NCBI GenBank assembly: GCA_949751835.1 | Contig: CATKHK010000005.1 | Location: 310,001-374,000, forward strand | Direction of reading: 5' to 3' | Length of the DNA: 64,000 bases | Source: Blepharisma japonicum | Taxonomy: Eukaryota; Ciliophora; Heterotrichea; Heterotrichida; Blepharismidae | Part shown: positions 32,176 through 43,704 of the stretch, in pieces | How positions within the stretch are numbered: the stretch's first letter is position 1 | Layout of the letters: each line of letters begins with the position of its first letter | The notes under the pieces: model-generated | Told to the model about the DNA's origin: nothing | The model's input: the letters and a program-made list of their open reading frames with translations, nothing else | Databases searched by the model: none | Position numbers and translations under genes: made by a program

Positions 32176-34263
32176 TTAATCTAATGAATTATCTTCAAAT
32201 AAATGTTTATTGCAATTTGGGCAAATAGGCTCTTTAGCCGCTTTGACTATCCACTCAGACAAGCATTTTTTATGGAAAATATGATGACAATTCGTGATTG
32301 CTTTGTCTTTCTTTATGATTTTGTCAAGGCAAATCGAGCAGACAGGTTCTCCATAAAACGCATAACTTAAATCAGAATTTACTCCTATTTTATTTTCCAT
32401 TCTGCTTTCAGTCTTGGAAAACTCTGCCTCTTCGTTGCTTTCAACTACCTCCTCATCGCTATTTATAATGCATGGTTCTTGGACTACTTGAGGATCTTGA
32501 ACTTTATTCTTCCAATGCTTTCTTGAAGATAGTCTTATCATATGCCGCTCATGGGTAGGTGGAGCTCCATCAGGCTGCTGAATTTCATTGATAGTTAAGG
32601 AGTCAATTTCAGGATCGCTCATTGTTCTTGAATTCTTCTTTCTTCTATACAAAATACAGTAGATGATAATACTAACAATTCTAAGTAAAAATTACAAAAT
32701 AAAAACAACACTGCAGGTGACTTCTGCTATTAAAGCTATTTGCCAAGCCTCAAGATCGTCATCTCCTGAGCTGTTTGTCTTATTTTGGCAAGCGTAGTTG
32801 TCGAAATTGCATTCAGGAGTATTGCAATCTGAGTCGCACACATCATTATATAGCAGATCATCGCCACAGTGGCAAATTATCATTGATGAACAGTCTCCAT
32901 TATCGTATTCGCATATTGCTGAATTGCATTCAGGGTCACATATGTCATTTTCCAATAAAGTTGAATTGCATCTGCAAACGCATGACCAATTATCATAATT
33001 ATATTCAGTCACATTGCAAACTGAATCGCAAACTGAGTTAGATCTCATAGCTTCAGTGCATAGTGTAGACGTGCCTTTGCAGTCTTCAACGTCTTCCGAG
33101 CACTTTTTATTTGCACAATTAATTTCACAGTTTCCATTATTTATTCCAGACAGTTGACAATCATCTGAGCAATACCCATAGCATGAGGAAGGATGATGAA
33201 AAAAACTCTCACAAAATAGCTGATTGAAATAAGAAAGATCTCCAAGATATGTTATTGAATTTACAGTTACTGATGGCGTAAATCATATATTTTTATTTGA
33301 TTTTTCAGTCATTTGAGTATCAATTACTGTATTATCCCATAACTCACCATTGTGATTTTTTCTCCAGGAATACTCTATTGATGTTCGAATATCCTTAATA
33401 TCAGCGTTTAGCCAATGTATGACAGACTCACTGCAAGTATCTGAATAATCATTTTTGCAATTGCTTGTCATAGCGTTCAAATAAGCCAAAAAATCTCCTC
33501 AATAATCATTATTTCTTTGGACGCAATTAAGCAAAATAATTTCATACAATGTTTGATTAATCATGGCTTTTCCTGTGCTAGAATTAATGGAATCTTTTAA
33601 GCAATACTTGCCATCAGCATAACAGTCATTTGCATTGCAATTTTGACATGAAAAATAGTCAAAATATATTTGAATGTTGGCTTCACTAATTTTTAGAGGT
33701 ATCAAAAATTTATAAATTTTTGAAATAAATTGAGCATCTAAAATGTTGTCTCCAGTAAGCCCGATTTCAATGTTTGGAGCATTTGATACTGAGATTACCG
33801 AAAAAAATTGAACCTTAATAGGATTATCCTTGTAGTCTTTCCATATGCCACTGTGGGTGCCGGAAATCATCACAGCAAAAATTGTGATGGATTTATCCCA
33901 GCCATTTGATAGAGAGATTAACTTGGTGGCTACTTCAGTATCATTTAAAGCACTATTAAAGATAACACCTCCAGCTCCTGACTGCTGTATATTGTATGTG
34001 ATTAAAGCATAATCACAGTTTGCTTGATTAATGAAAATTGCTATGTTTGAACTATATTTGGAATTCAAACTGGAGCATGGGTCTTCGCTGTCAGGTAAAA
34101 ATCCAATCGAACCTTCGAAATCTTCTGAGATATAAGGATTGCCAAAATTGGCTATGACTGATGGAACAACGCCATCATCATATTTTTGACGCAACGCTGA
34201 AGGTTCGATAAGAAGGAGCTTACAAAAAGCTCCTCCCCAGAGTAAAAGGTAAAGGTGTTTCAT
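32176..34263 (-). CDS. PA / VSR-like / Notch-LNR / TM / RING-H2 receptor, copy B
   Basis: 690 aa with one intron (32681-32695). It has the same order as copy A: signal peptide (MKHLYLLLWGGAFC); PA domain (VIANFGNPYISEDFEGSIGF, QQSGAGGVIFNS); VSR-like central domain (CYADGKYCLKD, GKAMINQTLYEIILLNCV, WGDFLAYLNAM, FTPSVTVNSITYLG); LNR repeats (NNGNCEINC, NSVCDSVCN, NDICDPECN, NDVCDSDCN); TM; basic cytosolic start (LYRRKKNSR); RING-H2 (CSICLDKI, CHHIFHKKC, CPNC). It lacks the long Gly/Pro linker of copy A. It starts 270 bp from copy C's end and ends 44 bp from copy A's start codon. Confidence 0.9.
32681..32695 (-). other. 15-nt intron in receptor copy B
   Basis: Minus strand GTAATTTTTACTTAG at the same position in the TM-helix codons as in copies A and C, same phase. 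Joins VVFIL to IVSIIIYC. Confidence 0.92.
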
Positions 34264-34534
34264 TTTTAAAAGGATAAAATTTGGATAAAATCATTAAAAG
34301 TTAATTTTTTTAGAGAATGTTTTGGCCAACTAGGCTTAGATTTATAAATACAATGAGATTATTATTTTAATTAAGATAATATGCTTTTATCAATCTAATT
34401 TTATTTAAAACACTCCTTATTACTCTTAATTGCAAGAATTCAGAATTTTCTTAAATGAGTTGTTTAGCAAAATTTTTTCGTTTAAACTTTTTTAAAAAAA
34501 TTATTCCAGCTATCAGCTAGGATTTATAGACAGT

Positions 34535-36619
34535 TTAGCTAAGGTTTTTATTGCAATTTGGACACAAAGATGCTTTACCCTTTTTATTCACCCATTCCTT
34601 TAAGCACTTTTTATGAAATATATGGAGGCATTTTGTTATTTCTTGCTTCCTCTTTGACACTTTCTCTAAGCAGATTGTGCAAATTGGTTCTCCATAAAAT
34701 TTATATCCCAATTCAACTTCTTCTGCTTTTGAGGCCTCTGACTCTTCATTGCTTGCTACCACCTCACTATTCAATATCTCTGGATATTGCATTATTCTTG
34801 GACTGCTATTAACTCCCTGCTGTGAGTTTATCCTTGATGGTAATCTAATTGCATACTGTTGATAAGGGTTCTGTTCTTGATTCTCTGCATTATTACCATT
34901 ATTTCCATTAAATGAGCTATTTCTTGACTCCCCTCCGGAGTCATTATTTCCTGGAGATGATAAATTCCTTGACCTTCTATAGATTATGCATAAAATAATT
35001 GTGCCTAGTACTCTAAATAAAAATTACAATAATAAAAAACTTCCTCCAATAATTCCAGCAATTAAAGCTATTTGTGAAGTTGTTACACTTACATTTTTAT
35101 CTTCATCGTTATCTTTTGTGTTATTTTTGCATTCATAATTATCATAATTGCATTCAGTAGTATTACACTCTTGGTCGCATTTATCATTATACAATAAATC
35201 ATCAGTGCAATTGCACTGTGAAGTGGTCGTGCAATCACCATAATCGTAGCTGCAAATTTCTGTGTTACAGTCTGAGTCGCATTTCCCATTATTTAATAAG
35301 GTGGAATTGCACTTGCAAACACATGCTCAGTTGTCATAGTTGTATTGAGTTGTATTGCACTCTTTATCACAGACTGAATTATACAATAAAGTATTATTAC
35401 ATCCTGAGGTGAAGGATTTACAATCTTCTATGTCTAGTGAACACGCAGATTTAACGCACTGTGGTTCACAAACGCCATTATCTATCATTGATAAACTGCA
35501 GCTGCCTGAGCAATATCCATCAGATGACTCTGGCTCGTCTGTAAAACTATCGCTAAAAAATTGAGGAAAATATTTCATCCCTCCAAGAAACTTCACTTCA
35601 TTTATAGTAATTGATGGTGCGAATCACAAATCATTGTTTTTTCAGTCATTCATCTGACTTTTGAGGATTTGATTATCTGAAAAAGCGTTATTTTTAGTAG
35701 ACCAAGAGGCATTATTCATTAACTCTATATCTTCTGAGTCAAAACCCAGCCACTCTAAGACATAATTGCTGCAGGAATCTGAATAATCAGACTTACAGTA
35801 CTCAGAAATGACTTTTATGTAGGTGAAAAAATCTGCATATGTATCTTTGGCTAAGGTCACATAATTAAGCAGATTGATTTCAAAAAGTGTTTGGTTTATC
35901 ATGCTTTTCCCTGGAGATGCACTCGTAGAGTCATTTAAGCAATATTTCCCATTAGAATAGCAGTCATACGCGCTGCAACTCTTGCAGGTATAATAATTGA
36001 AATAAATTTGTATGTTTGCATCGTCGATTGGCAATGGCATCATATACTTATAGATGTCTGAAATAAATTTCAAGTCAAGGACGTGGTCTCCTGTAAGCTC
36101 AATATAGATGTCAGGGATTTTATTTTGATTAACTGTCGAGCTAAAAGCAAGCTCAATTTTATTGTTGCCGTAGAATTTTCAGGTAAATGTAGAAGTGTAT
36201 GATACCATTACAGCGAAAATCTCAATATCATTACTCCATTCATCTGGCAAGGAAATTACTTTATCTTGCACTTGATCATTGCTGGAGCTGCTATTAAATA
36301 TAACACCTCCACCGCCGCATAGCTGAATTTCATAAACTACTTGAGCATAGCTGCATGCTAAATTTGTGCTAGGTATAAATACTATTGTGTCTAAATCAAA
36401 CTCCAAAGTTAGCTCAGAGCATGGATCTTGACTATCAGGCAAAAAAACAATGAATCCTTTAAAGGGATCATTAAAATAAGGATTCCCAAAATTAGCAGTA
36501 ACAGATGGTACGATGCTATTTTGATAATAATAAGCCAGCAAGCTTGGCTGTTGTATTTGTAAGATGCAAATGACTGCACCAATTAGAAAAATAAAAAATC
36601 GTATCATATTTATATTCAC
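34535..36619 (-). CDS. PA / VSR-like / Notch-LNR / TM / RING-H2 receptor, copy C
   Basis: 689 aa with one intron (35014-35028). The signal peptide includes RFFIFLIGAVICIL; a second in-frame Met at residue 5 is possible. The PA domain is VTANFGNPYFNDPFKGFIVF with a CGGGGVIFNS core. The VSR-like domain carries CYSNGKYCLND, GKSMINQTLFEINLLNYV, SNYVLEWLGFD and FAPSITINEVKFLG. Four LNR-type repeats follow (DNGVCEPQC, NSVCDKECN, NGKCDSDCN, NDKCDQECN), then TM, an Asn/Ser/Gln-rich cytosolic linker, and RING-H2 (CTICLEKV, CLHIFHKKC, CPNC). Several Trp are TGA. Confidence 0.9.
35014..35028 (-). other. 15-nt intron in receptor copy C
   Basis: Minus strand GTAATTTTTATTTAG, same site and phase as the introns of copies A and B. 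Confidence 0.92.
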
Positions 36620-36917
36620 ATACTTGAATTTTTATGGTTTATCATCTAAAGTTACAATTTTTCAAATTAAAATATTAATCTCGATTTTTATGATAATTTT
36701 ATGATATTTTATTTTATGATCGATAGTCTCTTTTATTAATATATTTCCATCCTTTGATATAGAAATTCATGTTTTTCAAAAAATGAAACGAATCATCATG
36801 ACGTCCTTCATTTCTCCAAGGAAATTTGCTCCATTATTTTCCTAAATTTCTATTGGGATTTTTATTTCAATGTTGGAATTGCCATAAAATTCTTTTTTAC
36901 TTCCACAACTTTGAAAA

Positions 36918-37493
36918 ATGAACTCAGAAGAAGAGGATAAAGAAGAGAATGACATTGAAAATGAGGGAAGCTCTGAAATAAGGCAAATTTCATATGTTTT
37001 AGCAAACGGAAATCGTTATGAAGGCGGATTTGTGCATGGAAGCAAGAATGGAAAAGGGAAATATCATTGGAACAACGGCGATTTCTATGAAGGAGATTAC
37101 GAAAATGGGCTTAAGCATGGTTTTGGCATTTTTTCATATGCAGATGGGTCCAGGTATGAAGGAGAATTTTTTAAAGATGATAAGTGTGGGCAAGGAAAAT
37201 CTTATTATAAGAATGGAGATTCTTATGAAGGAGAATTCAAAAACAACTTAAGGGACGGATATGGAGTTTATAGGATGATGTCAGGGAGCATATATATGGG
37301 ACATTATAAAGATGGAATTGCTGAAGGGCAAGGAAAATACATATTCGCTGACGGCACTGCTTTTGAAGGGAGTTATGTAAAAAATGAAAGAGAAGGGAAA
37401 GGAATTCTAACGATGCCAAATGGTAAAAAGTATCAAGGGACTTGGAAAAATGGAAAAAGAATCAGCAAGCTTGTTGCTTTTTCGAATAACTAA
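36918..37493 (+). CDS. MORN-repeat protein
   Basis: 191 aa. An acidic N-terminus (residues 1-25) is followed by seven MORN repeats: YEGGFVHGSKNGKG, YEGDYENGLKHGFG, YEGEFFKDDKCGQG, YEGEFKNNLRDGYG, YMGHYKDGIAEGQG, FEGSYVKNEREGKG and YQGTWKNGKR. MORN proteins commonly scaffold membranes or cortical structures; nothing else is attached here, unlike the zinc-finger MORN protein at 9611. No TGA or intron is needed. Confidence 0.92.
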   Translation: MNSEEEDKEENDIENEGSSEIRQISYVLANGNRYEGGFVHGSKNGKGKYHWNNGDFYEGDYENGLKHGFGIFSYADGSRYEGEFFKDDKCGQGKSYYKNGDSYEGEFKNNLRDGYGVYRMMSGSIYMGHYKDGIAEGQGKYIFADGTAFEGSYVKNEREGKGILTMPNGKKYQGTWKNGKRISKLVAFSNN

Positions 37494-37570
37494 ATAAATA
37501 TGTGTCTAATAAAATATAGGGACTAAAATTATTAAACTTTTAAATATCAATATAAATTATATTTTAGACA

Positions 37571-38680
37571 ATGAGTTCGCAAAGATCCAAGCCGAAAAAT
37601 AAACAGCCTCGTAAAAAGGAAGAGCAGAAGGTCTACAGTTCAAATCAAAGTAATGATGCTTTATTAAATCAAAAAAATATAGAATCATCAAATGGCTTAG
37701 AAGAGGTGTTTTCAACAGGCATAGGCAGCCTCTCAAAGCCTACAAATATGCAAGGCAATGGAGTTAGGAACTTTGTGGCTAATAATGATTTGACCAACTC
37801 TCAACCTCAAGAATTCATTGCAGTTAATAAATCTATTCCCTCTAAGCCTCCAGAATATAAAGATTACATTGTGTTCCCTATTCAGAATTGGGATGATTAT
37901 CCAGAAACAATTAGCAAAAACTGAATTCCGATTGAAAAAATGAAAGAAGTCGCAAAATTTAACCCTAATTTTAGGAAAAATATAGATTTCATTAGATCAA
38001 AAGGTTTTGCTGGCTGGAAAAAGAGCAGAGGTGATGGGAATTGCTATTTTCGTGCAGTTATGGTTAGATTCTTGGAGTTTCTATTCAAAGTTTCAACTCC
38101 ATTGGACTATGCTGTAAGATTCCTTGATACTCTTAAAAGACATACAGAAATATTTCTTAAATCAGCTCAATATAGAAATAAACAATTTATTCAATTTATT
38201 CGTGAAAAAGAAGAACTTGAAAAATGAATGAATTACTATTTAGAGATGAAACAAAAATATCCTGTAAACTCTTTCCTCAATTTTATTTCATACACTCAAT
38301 CAATAGATTTTGATAGAGCTTTTATACACTCTGCAAGACTATTAACAGCATCTTTTCTGCTTTCCAATGATGAAAGAATTTCAATGTTTTTTGACGAATC
38401 TCTGAATAATCAAATCACCAAAATCCTAACTATGGGCGAAGAAGCTGAAGGGCTTGCACTATTAGCACTTCCTTTATCTTTGGGCATTAAGGTTGTACAA
38501 TATAACTTATTTGATACTGCAGTAAACGTTATGGAGTTTCCAGATGATAGCCCAGGAGAGTTCGAAGTTTCAATTATTAGAAGAGGAGGTCACTATGATA
38601 TTTTATATAAGATACAAGAATTAGAAGATGAGCAATATAATTTTGCAACAGGATGCTATCATTTCCCTCTTAATTCTTAA
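37571..38680 (+). CDS. OTU-type deubiquitinase (OTUB1-like, peptidase C65)
   Basis: 369 aa. A disordered Lys/Gln/Ser-rich N-terminus (1-100) is followed by the OTU catalytic core: KSRGDGNCYFRAVMVRFLEF carries the Asp and catalytic Cys, and SIIRRGGHYDILY carries the catalytic His. The layout, including a helical insertion between the two and the ending tract, resembles OTUB1/OTUB2, which cleave polyubiquitin. Two TGA Trp lie in the protein (near 37922 and 38225). Its stop codon overlaps that of the convergent TBC gene. Confidence 0.9.
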
Positions 38681-40524
38681 ATTATTATGCACTTGCACCT
38701 CATATTTCCTTCTCTCTCTTCTCTTTCTTTTCTTGGTTTTTTCATTTTATTGTCGTTTTTTGATAAAATTCTTTTTAGGTCGCCAATTTCTTTTTGGTCA
38801 TCAGATCCTACGTTCTCACAAAATACTGAGCGAAGTAGGGCGTCAGCTTTGATTCCATATACAAAATCATTAAAACTGACAACTCCGTTGCATTTGTCAA
38901 CCAGTCTCATCATTCGGTTCCAGACTTCATCAATCATAGATTTAAGCTCCTGTGAGTCTGTTTTGGCGAGCTCGTTCGCATAAGGTCTCAGAAGATTTTC
39001 AAGCAAACTCTGAACCTCAGGCCTTTGCAAGTAGCCAGAATGGTCAGCATCATAAGCACCAAAACAAACACGAAGTTTGTCTTCAAAATTGCCTTTTGAT
39101 AGAATAGACAAACAAATGGTCAGTTCTCTGAAATCCAAATACCCAGACTTGTCTTCATCGAATTGATCAAACATCACTTCAGCACTGCTCGCAAGCCCTG
39201 GAGACAATTTTTGGATAATTTCTAAAAATTCTGGCTTAGAAAACCCAACTTCCCCTTCTTCTTTGTTTTCTTCAACTTGCTTGCTAATGTTTTGAGGCAA
39301 ATATACAGTTTTTCTTTTGACTAAGCCAGTTGGGGCTGGCTGCTCTTTTGGTCTATTTTTCTTTTTTTCTTGCATAACTCTATTAAACTCCTCTTGAAGC
39401 TGCTTTATTTCCTCTCCTGAAAAATTTGAGCATTTTTCAAGTCTTTTTACTATAAGCTTTTCGCAGGTTTTCCATTGTTGTGCTCTATAGTCTCTAGCTT
39501 CTCCTCTTAGCCTGTTTACTCTTGCTTCTGTGATTTCAACAGAAAATTCTCGATATAAATTAGGGAGTCCTTCTGAAACTACGGAATCAGAAAAATTTTT
39601 TAAAATTTTGATAGGGTGCTCACCACGATTAACTAAGTCGACCGAGAGCCCGACTAAGCATGTTACACCTTTTATTAGGGCTAAAGAGCCTTCTTCTGCC
39701 AGTTTATCTCATAAAAAAATAGTACTGTCTAAGTCAATTGTGTTGACGAAAAGTTGGACAAGGAGTTGTAGGGAAAAAAAATCAGAAAATTCGCTTGATG
39801 TCAAGTTATTGTTTTTCATAGATGGGACCAAATGATCTAAAAGTCCAGCAATTACTGTCGATTCAATATAAAAACCATTTAGTGAGTTACCATGTTTACT
39901 GCCAATATAAAAATCTGGCAAAAGCCACTTTTCTATCAAATAGCAAAGCATTCAAAATGCATTATTGTGATCTAAAAATAACAGAAGCCATGTACATACA
40001 TAATTTAATCCTTGGCAATATCCAATATTTCCATTTCGCCCACAATATGCTCTGAGAACTCTTGACAAATCATTTTTATAGTTTTCCCCAATAACCCGCA
40101 GAAGTGTTTCATGAAGATCAAATATAAATGTTTCAGGATCTGTCCTTCCTGTCATGATATCTTTTCTGATACCTTCTTCATCATCAGGAGAAATTTCCAC
40201 TGATGCATAAGTATCGATATTTCCCTCATGAGAATTCATATAGTCCCAAGCTCCAGAACTTCTCATCCAAGATTCCCCTCTTGAGGTATTATGACACCAC
40301 ATAATTGAATCTCTGCGGATTATTTTCTCTATAGTTGAAATTCTTGTGTAACAATTTTGGCATACTTCATGCTGGCCTCTTCCTTCTTGGCAAGAAAATA
40401 ACTCGATTGTTTGATTCACACAGTTGGAACAATAATTATTCCTGCAGCGTTTGCAGAGAGCTGACGCCTCATTTTGGTTGCATATCGAACAAGGAAGTTC
40501 TTCGTACTCTGAAATTTGTTCCAT
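38677..40524 (-). CDS. Zinc finger / TBC (Rab-GAP) / EF-hand protein with CaaX-like C-terminus
   Basis: 615 aa. A Cys-rich N-terminal finger (residues ~12-60: CSICNQNEASALCKRCRNNY, then CVNQ, CQNC) precedes a TBC domain. The TBC domain shows IRKDIMTGRTDP (R finger region with a two-residue insertion against IxxDxxRT) and the NIGYCQGLNYV Gln-finger motif. Two EF hands follow at ~430-500 (DQFDEDKSGYLDFREL and GAYDADHSGYLQRPEV). The last residues MRCKCIII form a CaaX-type sequence with a nearby Cys. It likely acts as a Ca-regulated, membrane-anchored GAP for a Rab GTPase (inference). Two TGA Trp. Confidence 0.88.
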
Positions 40525-40631
40525 TTATAATTCAACAAATATTAATAAGAATTTCTTGCTTAAAGTTTGCGAAAAATCTGAAAAATTAAAATTTACGAGT
40601 TATCTAGTTTGGCCATTTGGCTTAGCCTAGA

Positions 40632-42215
40632 TTAATTTAGCTCATAATTGAGAATTATGCTTTCAAACTCTAATGGACTAATATCATTAGCCATTGAATA
40701 AAGGATTCTTTCTTCAGGGCTTGAATCTAAAGAAAAGCCTGCCTTGAAAGCATCTTTTTCTATCATACTATCTTCTGACAATTTTTTCTTAAGATTCGTC
40801 CTGCTTAGATTTGATTCAGCTTCTTTTGAACTAAAATTTTTGCAAAATTCTAATTTTATTTCATCCAATATTTTTTCAATTTCGTTTTGTGTACTCTTTA
40901 AAAATACTCTTTGAATCAGCTTAAAATCTTTATTTGTTTTTTCCATAAATTCAGCTGGTTGCAAATTTACCAAGTTTTGATAATATTTTGACGTTTCTAA
41001 AATAATTTTTTCATGCAATATTTCATATAAACCATCAGAGTAAAACTGTGAGTGGTTGATGAAATGGACACTTAATTCATTTATACTCATATCTACTATT
41101 GATTGAACAATATTCACTAGCAAGTACGTAAATTCTTGGCTCAAATCTTTTTTTCTTGATAATTCTATCAAGATTAAGGTCTCTTCGACTAGTCGATCTT
41201 TAAATTGATCAAAAACTTTGTGTTTCCATTGCAAAGCCATAAGTCTCATTATAGAAAATTGAGGACCATTGGGAGATTTTTCTGTTTTTTTCTTAAAAAT
41301 TTGATTAAAAGCGACATTGAAAGGTAAATATTTTGTATTGAGTTCTTTCATAGAAGCACAAAATGCGTTTCACTAGATGTAATTTACCTTAATTACGTAT
41401 TGATTACACTGTTCGAAAAGTTCACAATACTCCAAAATAGATGCCAATGCAATTTGGCAGTATTTTGAAGTTGTACGCTTAATTGCATGATGCAGCTTTA
41501 GGACTATAGGATCTGCGTTTTTTAAGGGAAAAGTGAAATAAACATTCATTAATTCACTTTCTTGTTCAATTGATACGGCTGTAGATTGAGATGACAGAGC
41601 TCCTACACTCATTTTCCTCAAAGCATACTCACTTTTAACCCTCAAATTCCACTTCGCAATAATAAGTTGGCTAATTTCTACTTGAGCAACAAACTAAATT
41701 TCTCTTACCTCTGCCTCTAAGCTCTTAGGATTTTTGAATAATTCAAAAATGATTGATTCCGTTAATGAATTTGTTGATGAACTAAAAGAAGGTCCAGATT
41801 CTTGATATGTCAGCATTTCCTGAAATAAAGTTGAATAGAATTTTTTATCTCTTTTAAGGACTGGAAACGGGATATCTGGCTCTTTTAGGATATTTATAAA
41901 TTCAGAAAACAGGTTTGTTGCATCTATACTTTTACTGGAAAAATCAATGCAGAGTCAGCTTTGTTTTGAATTGAGAAAGTCCATAAGATTTTGCTTTCAA
42001 TCAATGAAACCAATTGAAACATGAGATCTTCTGCCTTTATCTAAAGGTTTTCCATAAAAATTTAAATTGCCAATTGTGATTCTCAGTGCTTCGCGCCTTC
42101 ACAGAGATGAAGCCTTGCTCGCGCGATTGAAAAGTTTATTGACCTTAGCACACATGCTGAGGTCGATATATGATAAATATGAAAAGATCTCAGATAGAAT
42201 GTTCAACGATTTCAT
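40632..42215 (-). CDS. F-box protein, unrelated to the LRR/ankyrin group
   Basis: 517 aa after removal of two 15-nt introns (41373-41387 and 41694-41708). The N-terminus MKSLNILSEIFSYLSYIDLSMCAKVNKLF is a recognisable F-box, extending to LWRREALRI. The rest is helical, with no LRR or ankyrin repeats seen. Two adjacent Trp in the middle are TGA. It probably recruits substrates to an SCF ligase (family inference); the substrate-binding part is not recognised. Confidence 0.85.
41373..41387 (-). other. 15-nt intron
   Basis: Minus strand GTAAATTACATCTAG, containing an in-frame TAG. Removal joins QYVIK to WNAFCASMKEL. Confidence 0.88.
41694..41708 (-). other. 15-nt intron
   Basis: Minus strand GTAAGAGAAATTTAG, containing an in-frame TAG. 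Removal joins SLEAE to FVAQVEISQL. Confidence 0.88.
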
Positions 42216-42501
42216 AAAAAGCGATTTTTTATATTAGTATAGATGAAGCATCATAATATGATCTCTAAAAATGGCGATGAATTAGGGGTTAATAAAAGAA
42301 TATTGATCATTTTCAGCATTTCAGAAAATATAATAATTAGCAATGATTTTCAGATAATAAACTTAGAGGAGATTAATAATTTCGAATAGAAAAAATATAT
42401 GGAAAATATATTAAAATGCGTTAAGTTATTTTAAAATGAAGGTAAGTTGATTTAAAGATGCAAAGGGACCAAATTATATGATTATTGTTGATATAACTTG
42501 T

Positions 42502-43701
42502 TTAAATAGATAATAATGCTTTTCTTGCTGAATTCATGATATAAAAACTTCCACATACTAAGAGAATTTCATTATCTGTCATATCTCTTATGGCTTCACC
42601 CATAACAATATCAATATGTCCTGAAATACTTATTTTATTTCTGTTCAAACCTAAAGCATTGTTTTTTAAAATTTCTGAATCGAATAGTAAAGGATCATCA
42701 TTTGTGACTAGGTGAATTTTATAAGCATATTTGCAAATTACATCTAATATCTTTATTGGATCTCTTGTTTTTCCATAAGCTAAGATCACTCTAATATTTT
42801 TATCTCTGTATATTCTCTGTAAATCATTAAAAAGTCTTTCAAAAGCCATTTGATTGTGTGCAACATCAAACACAATTTTTCGTCCTAAAATCACCTTTTC
42901 TTCCATTCTAAAAGGAGGCCTGGATTTTAACCCATTTTCAATCGCTTGATCAGGAATTGAGATACCTTTATTTTTAAGGGCTTCAATTACTGTCTTTGTA
43001 ATTCTGCTATTTTCTTCAATGGCAGTCTCATAGCTATCTCTTTTATCCACAACAATTAATTCAGATGTTTTTTCCTTTGCAATATTACATAAAAGATCTA
43101 CCGGAGTATTCGGCCCAATAACGCAAGGCTTTCCCGGTTTTATCACCCCTGATTTTTCAATAGCAATATCTTCAATTGTGTTTCCAAAATATTCACAATG
43201 ATCCAGTCCAATTGAAGTAATAACAGATACTTCAGAATCAACAATATTGGTAAAATCGCTAGTACCTCCACTCCCAACTTCTATAACTGCAAATTCAACA
43301 TTACTATCACGAAAATATTTGAATCCTAAGCATGCTACTATAAGTGAATAATTCATCATAAGCTTCTCATCTTCTATGATTGCCTTTATTATTGGTGTGT
43401 TTTCAACTATGTATTCTTTTGGTGCGTTTTCTGCATTTATTTGAAATCTCTCACAAAAATCGAACAAATGAGGAGACATCATAAGTCCAGTTTTATATCC
43501 AGAATGATGCAAAATTGATGCACACTGAGTAGCCACTGTGCCTTTTCCATTTGTGCCTGTTATATGTATAGTTTTATATGCGAGATGCGGATTCTGCAGC
43601 TTTTCACAGACTTTTGTAATATTTTCGATAGGATTTCGACATCTAACTCTTTTCAAACTATAAAGAAAATCTAGCCATTTTTCATAGGTCTGCGCAGACA
43701 T
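42502..43701 (-). CDS. Folylpolyglutamate synthase / dihydrofolate synthase
   Basis: 399 aa. The P-loop ITGTNGKGTVATQCA is at ~47-60, then SPHLFDFCERFQIN, then IEVGSGGTSDFTNI, SVITSIGLDHCEYFG, EKSGVIKPGKP and FDVAHNQMAFE, all standard FolC/Mur-ligase-like motifs. The C-terminal domain has VILAYGKTRDP and LLVCGSFYI. It adds glutamate to folates using ATP. No TGA or intron. Its ATG is only three bases after the stop of the Nudix gene upstream. Confidence 0.95.
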   Translation of the reverse strand: MSAQTYEKWLDFLYSLKRVRCRNPIENITKVCEKLQNPHLAYKTIHITGTNGKGTVATQCASILHHSGYKTGLMMSPHLFDFCERFQINAENAPKEYIVENTPIIKAIIEDEKLMMNYSLIVACLGFKYFRDSNVEFAVIEVGSGGTSDFTNIVDSEVSVITSIGLDHCEYFGNTIEDIAIEKSGVIKPGKPCVIGPNTPVDLLCNIAKEKTSELIVVDKRDSYETAIEENSRITKTVIEALKNKGISIPDQAIENGLKSRPPFRMEEKVILGRKIVFDVAHNQMAFERLFNDLQRIYRDKNIRVILAYGKTRDPIKILDVICKYAYKIHLVTNDDPLLFDSEILKNNALGLNRNKISISGHIDIVMGEAIRDMTDNEILLVCGSFYIMNSARKALLSI

Positions 43702-43704
43702 TAC

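Noticed and set aside
32775-33041. Plus-strand open frames over receptor copy B
   Set aside because: Shadow of the LNR repeat coding sequence on the opposite strand; no start context and no family similarity.
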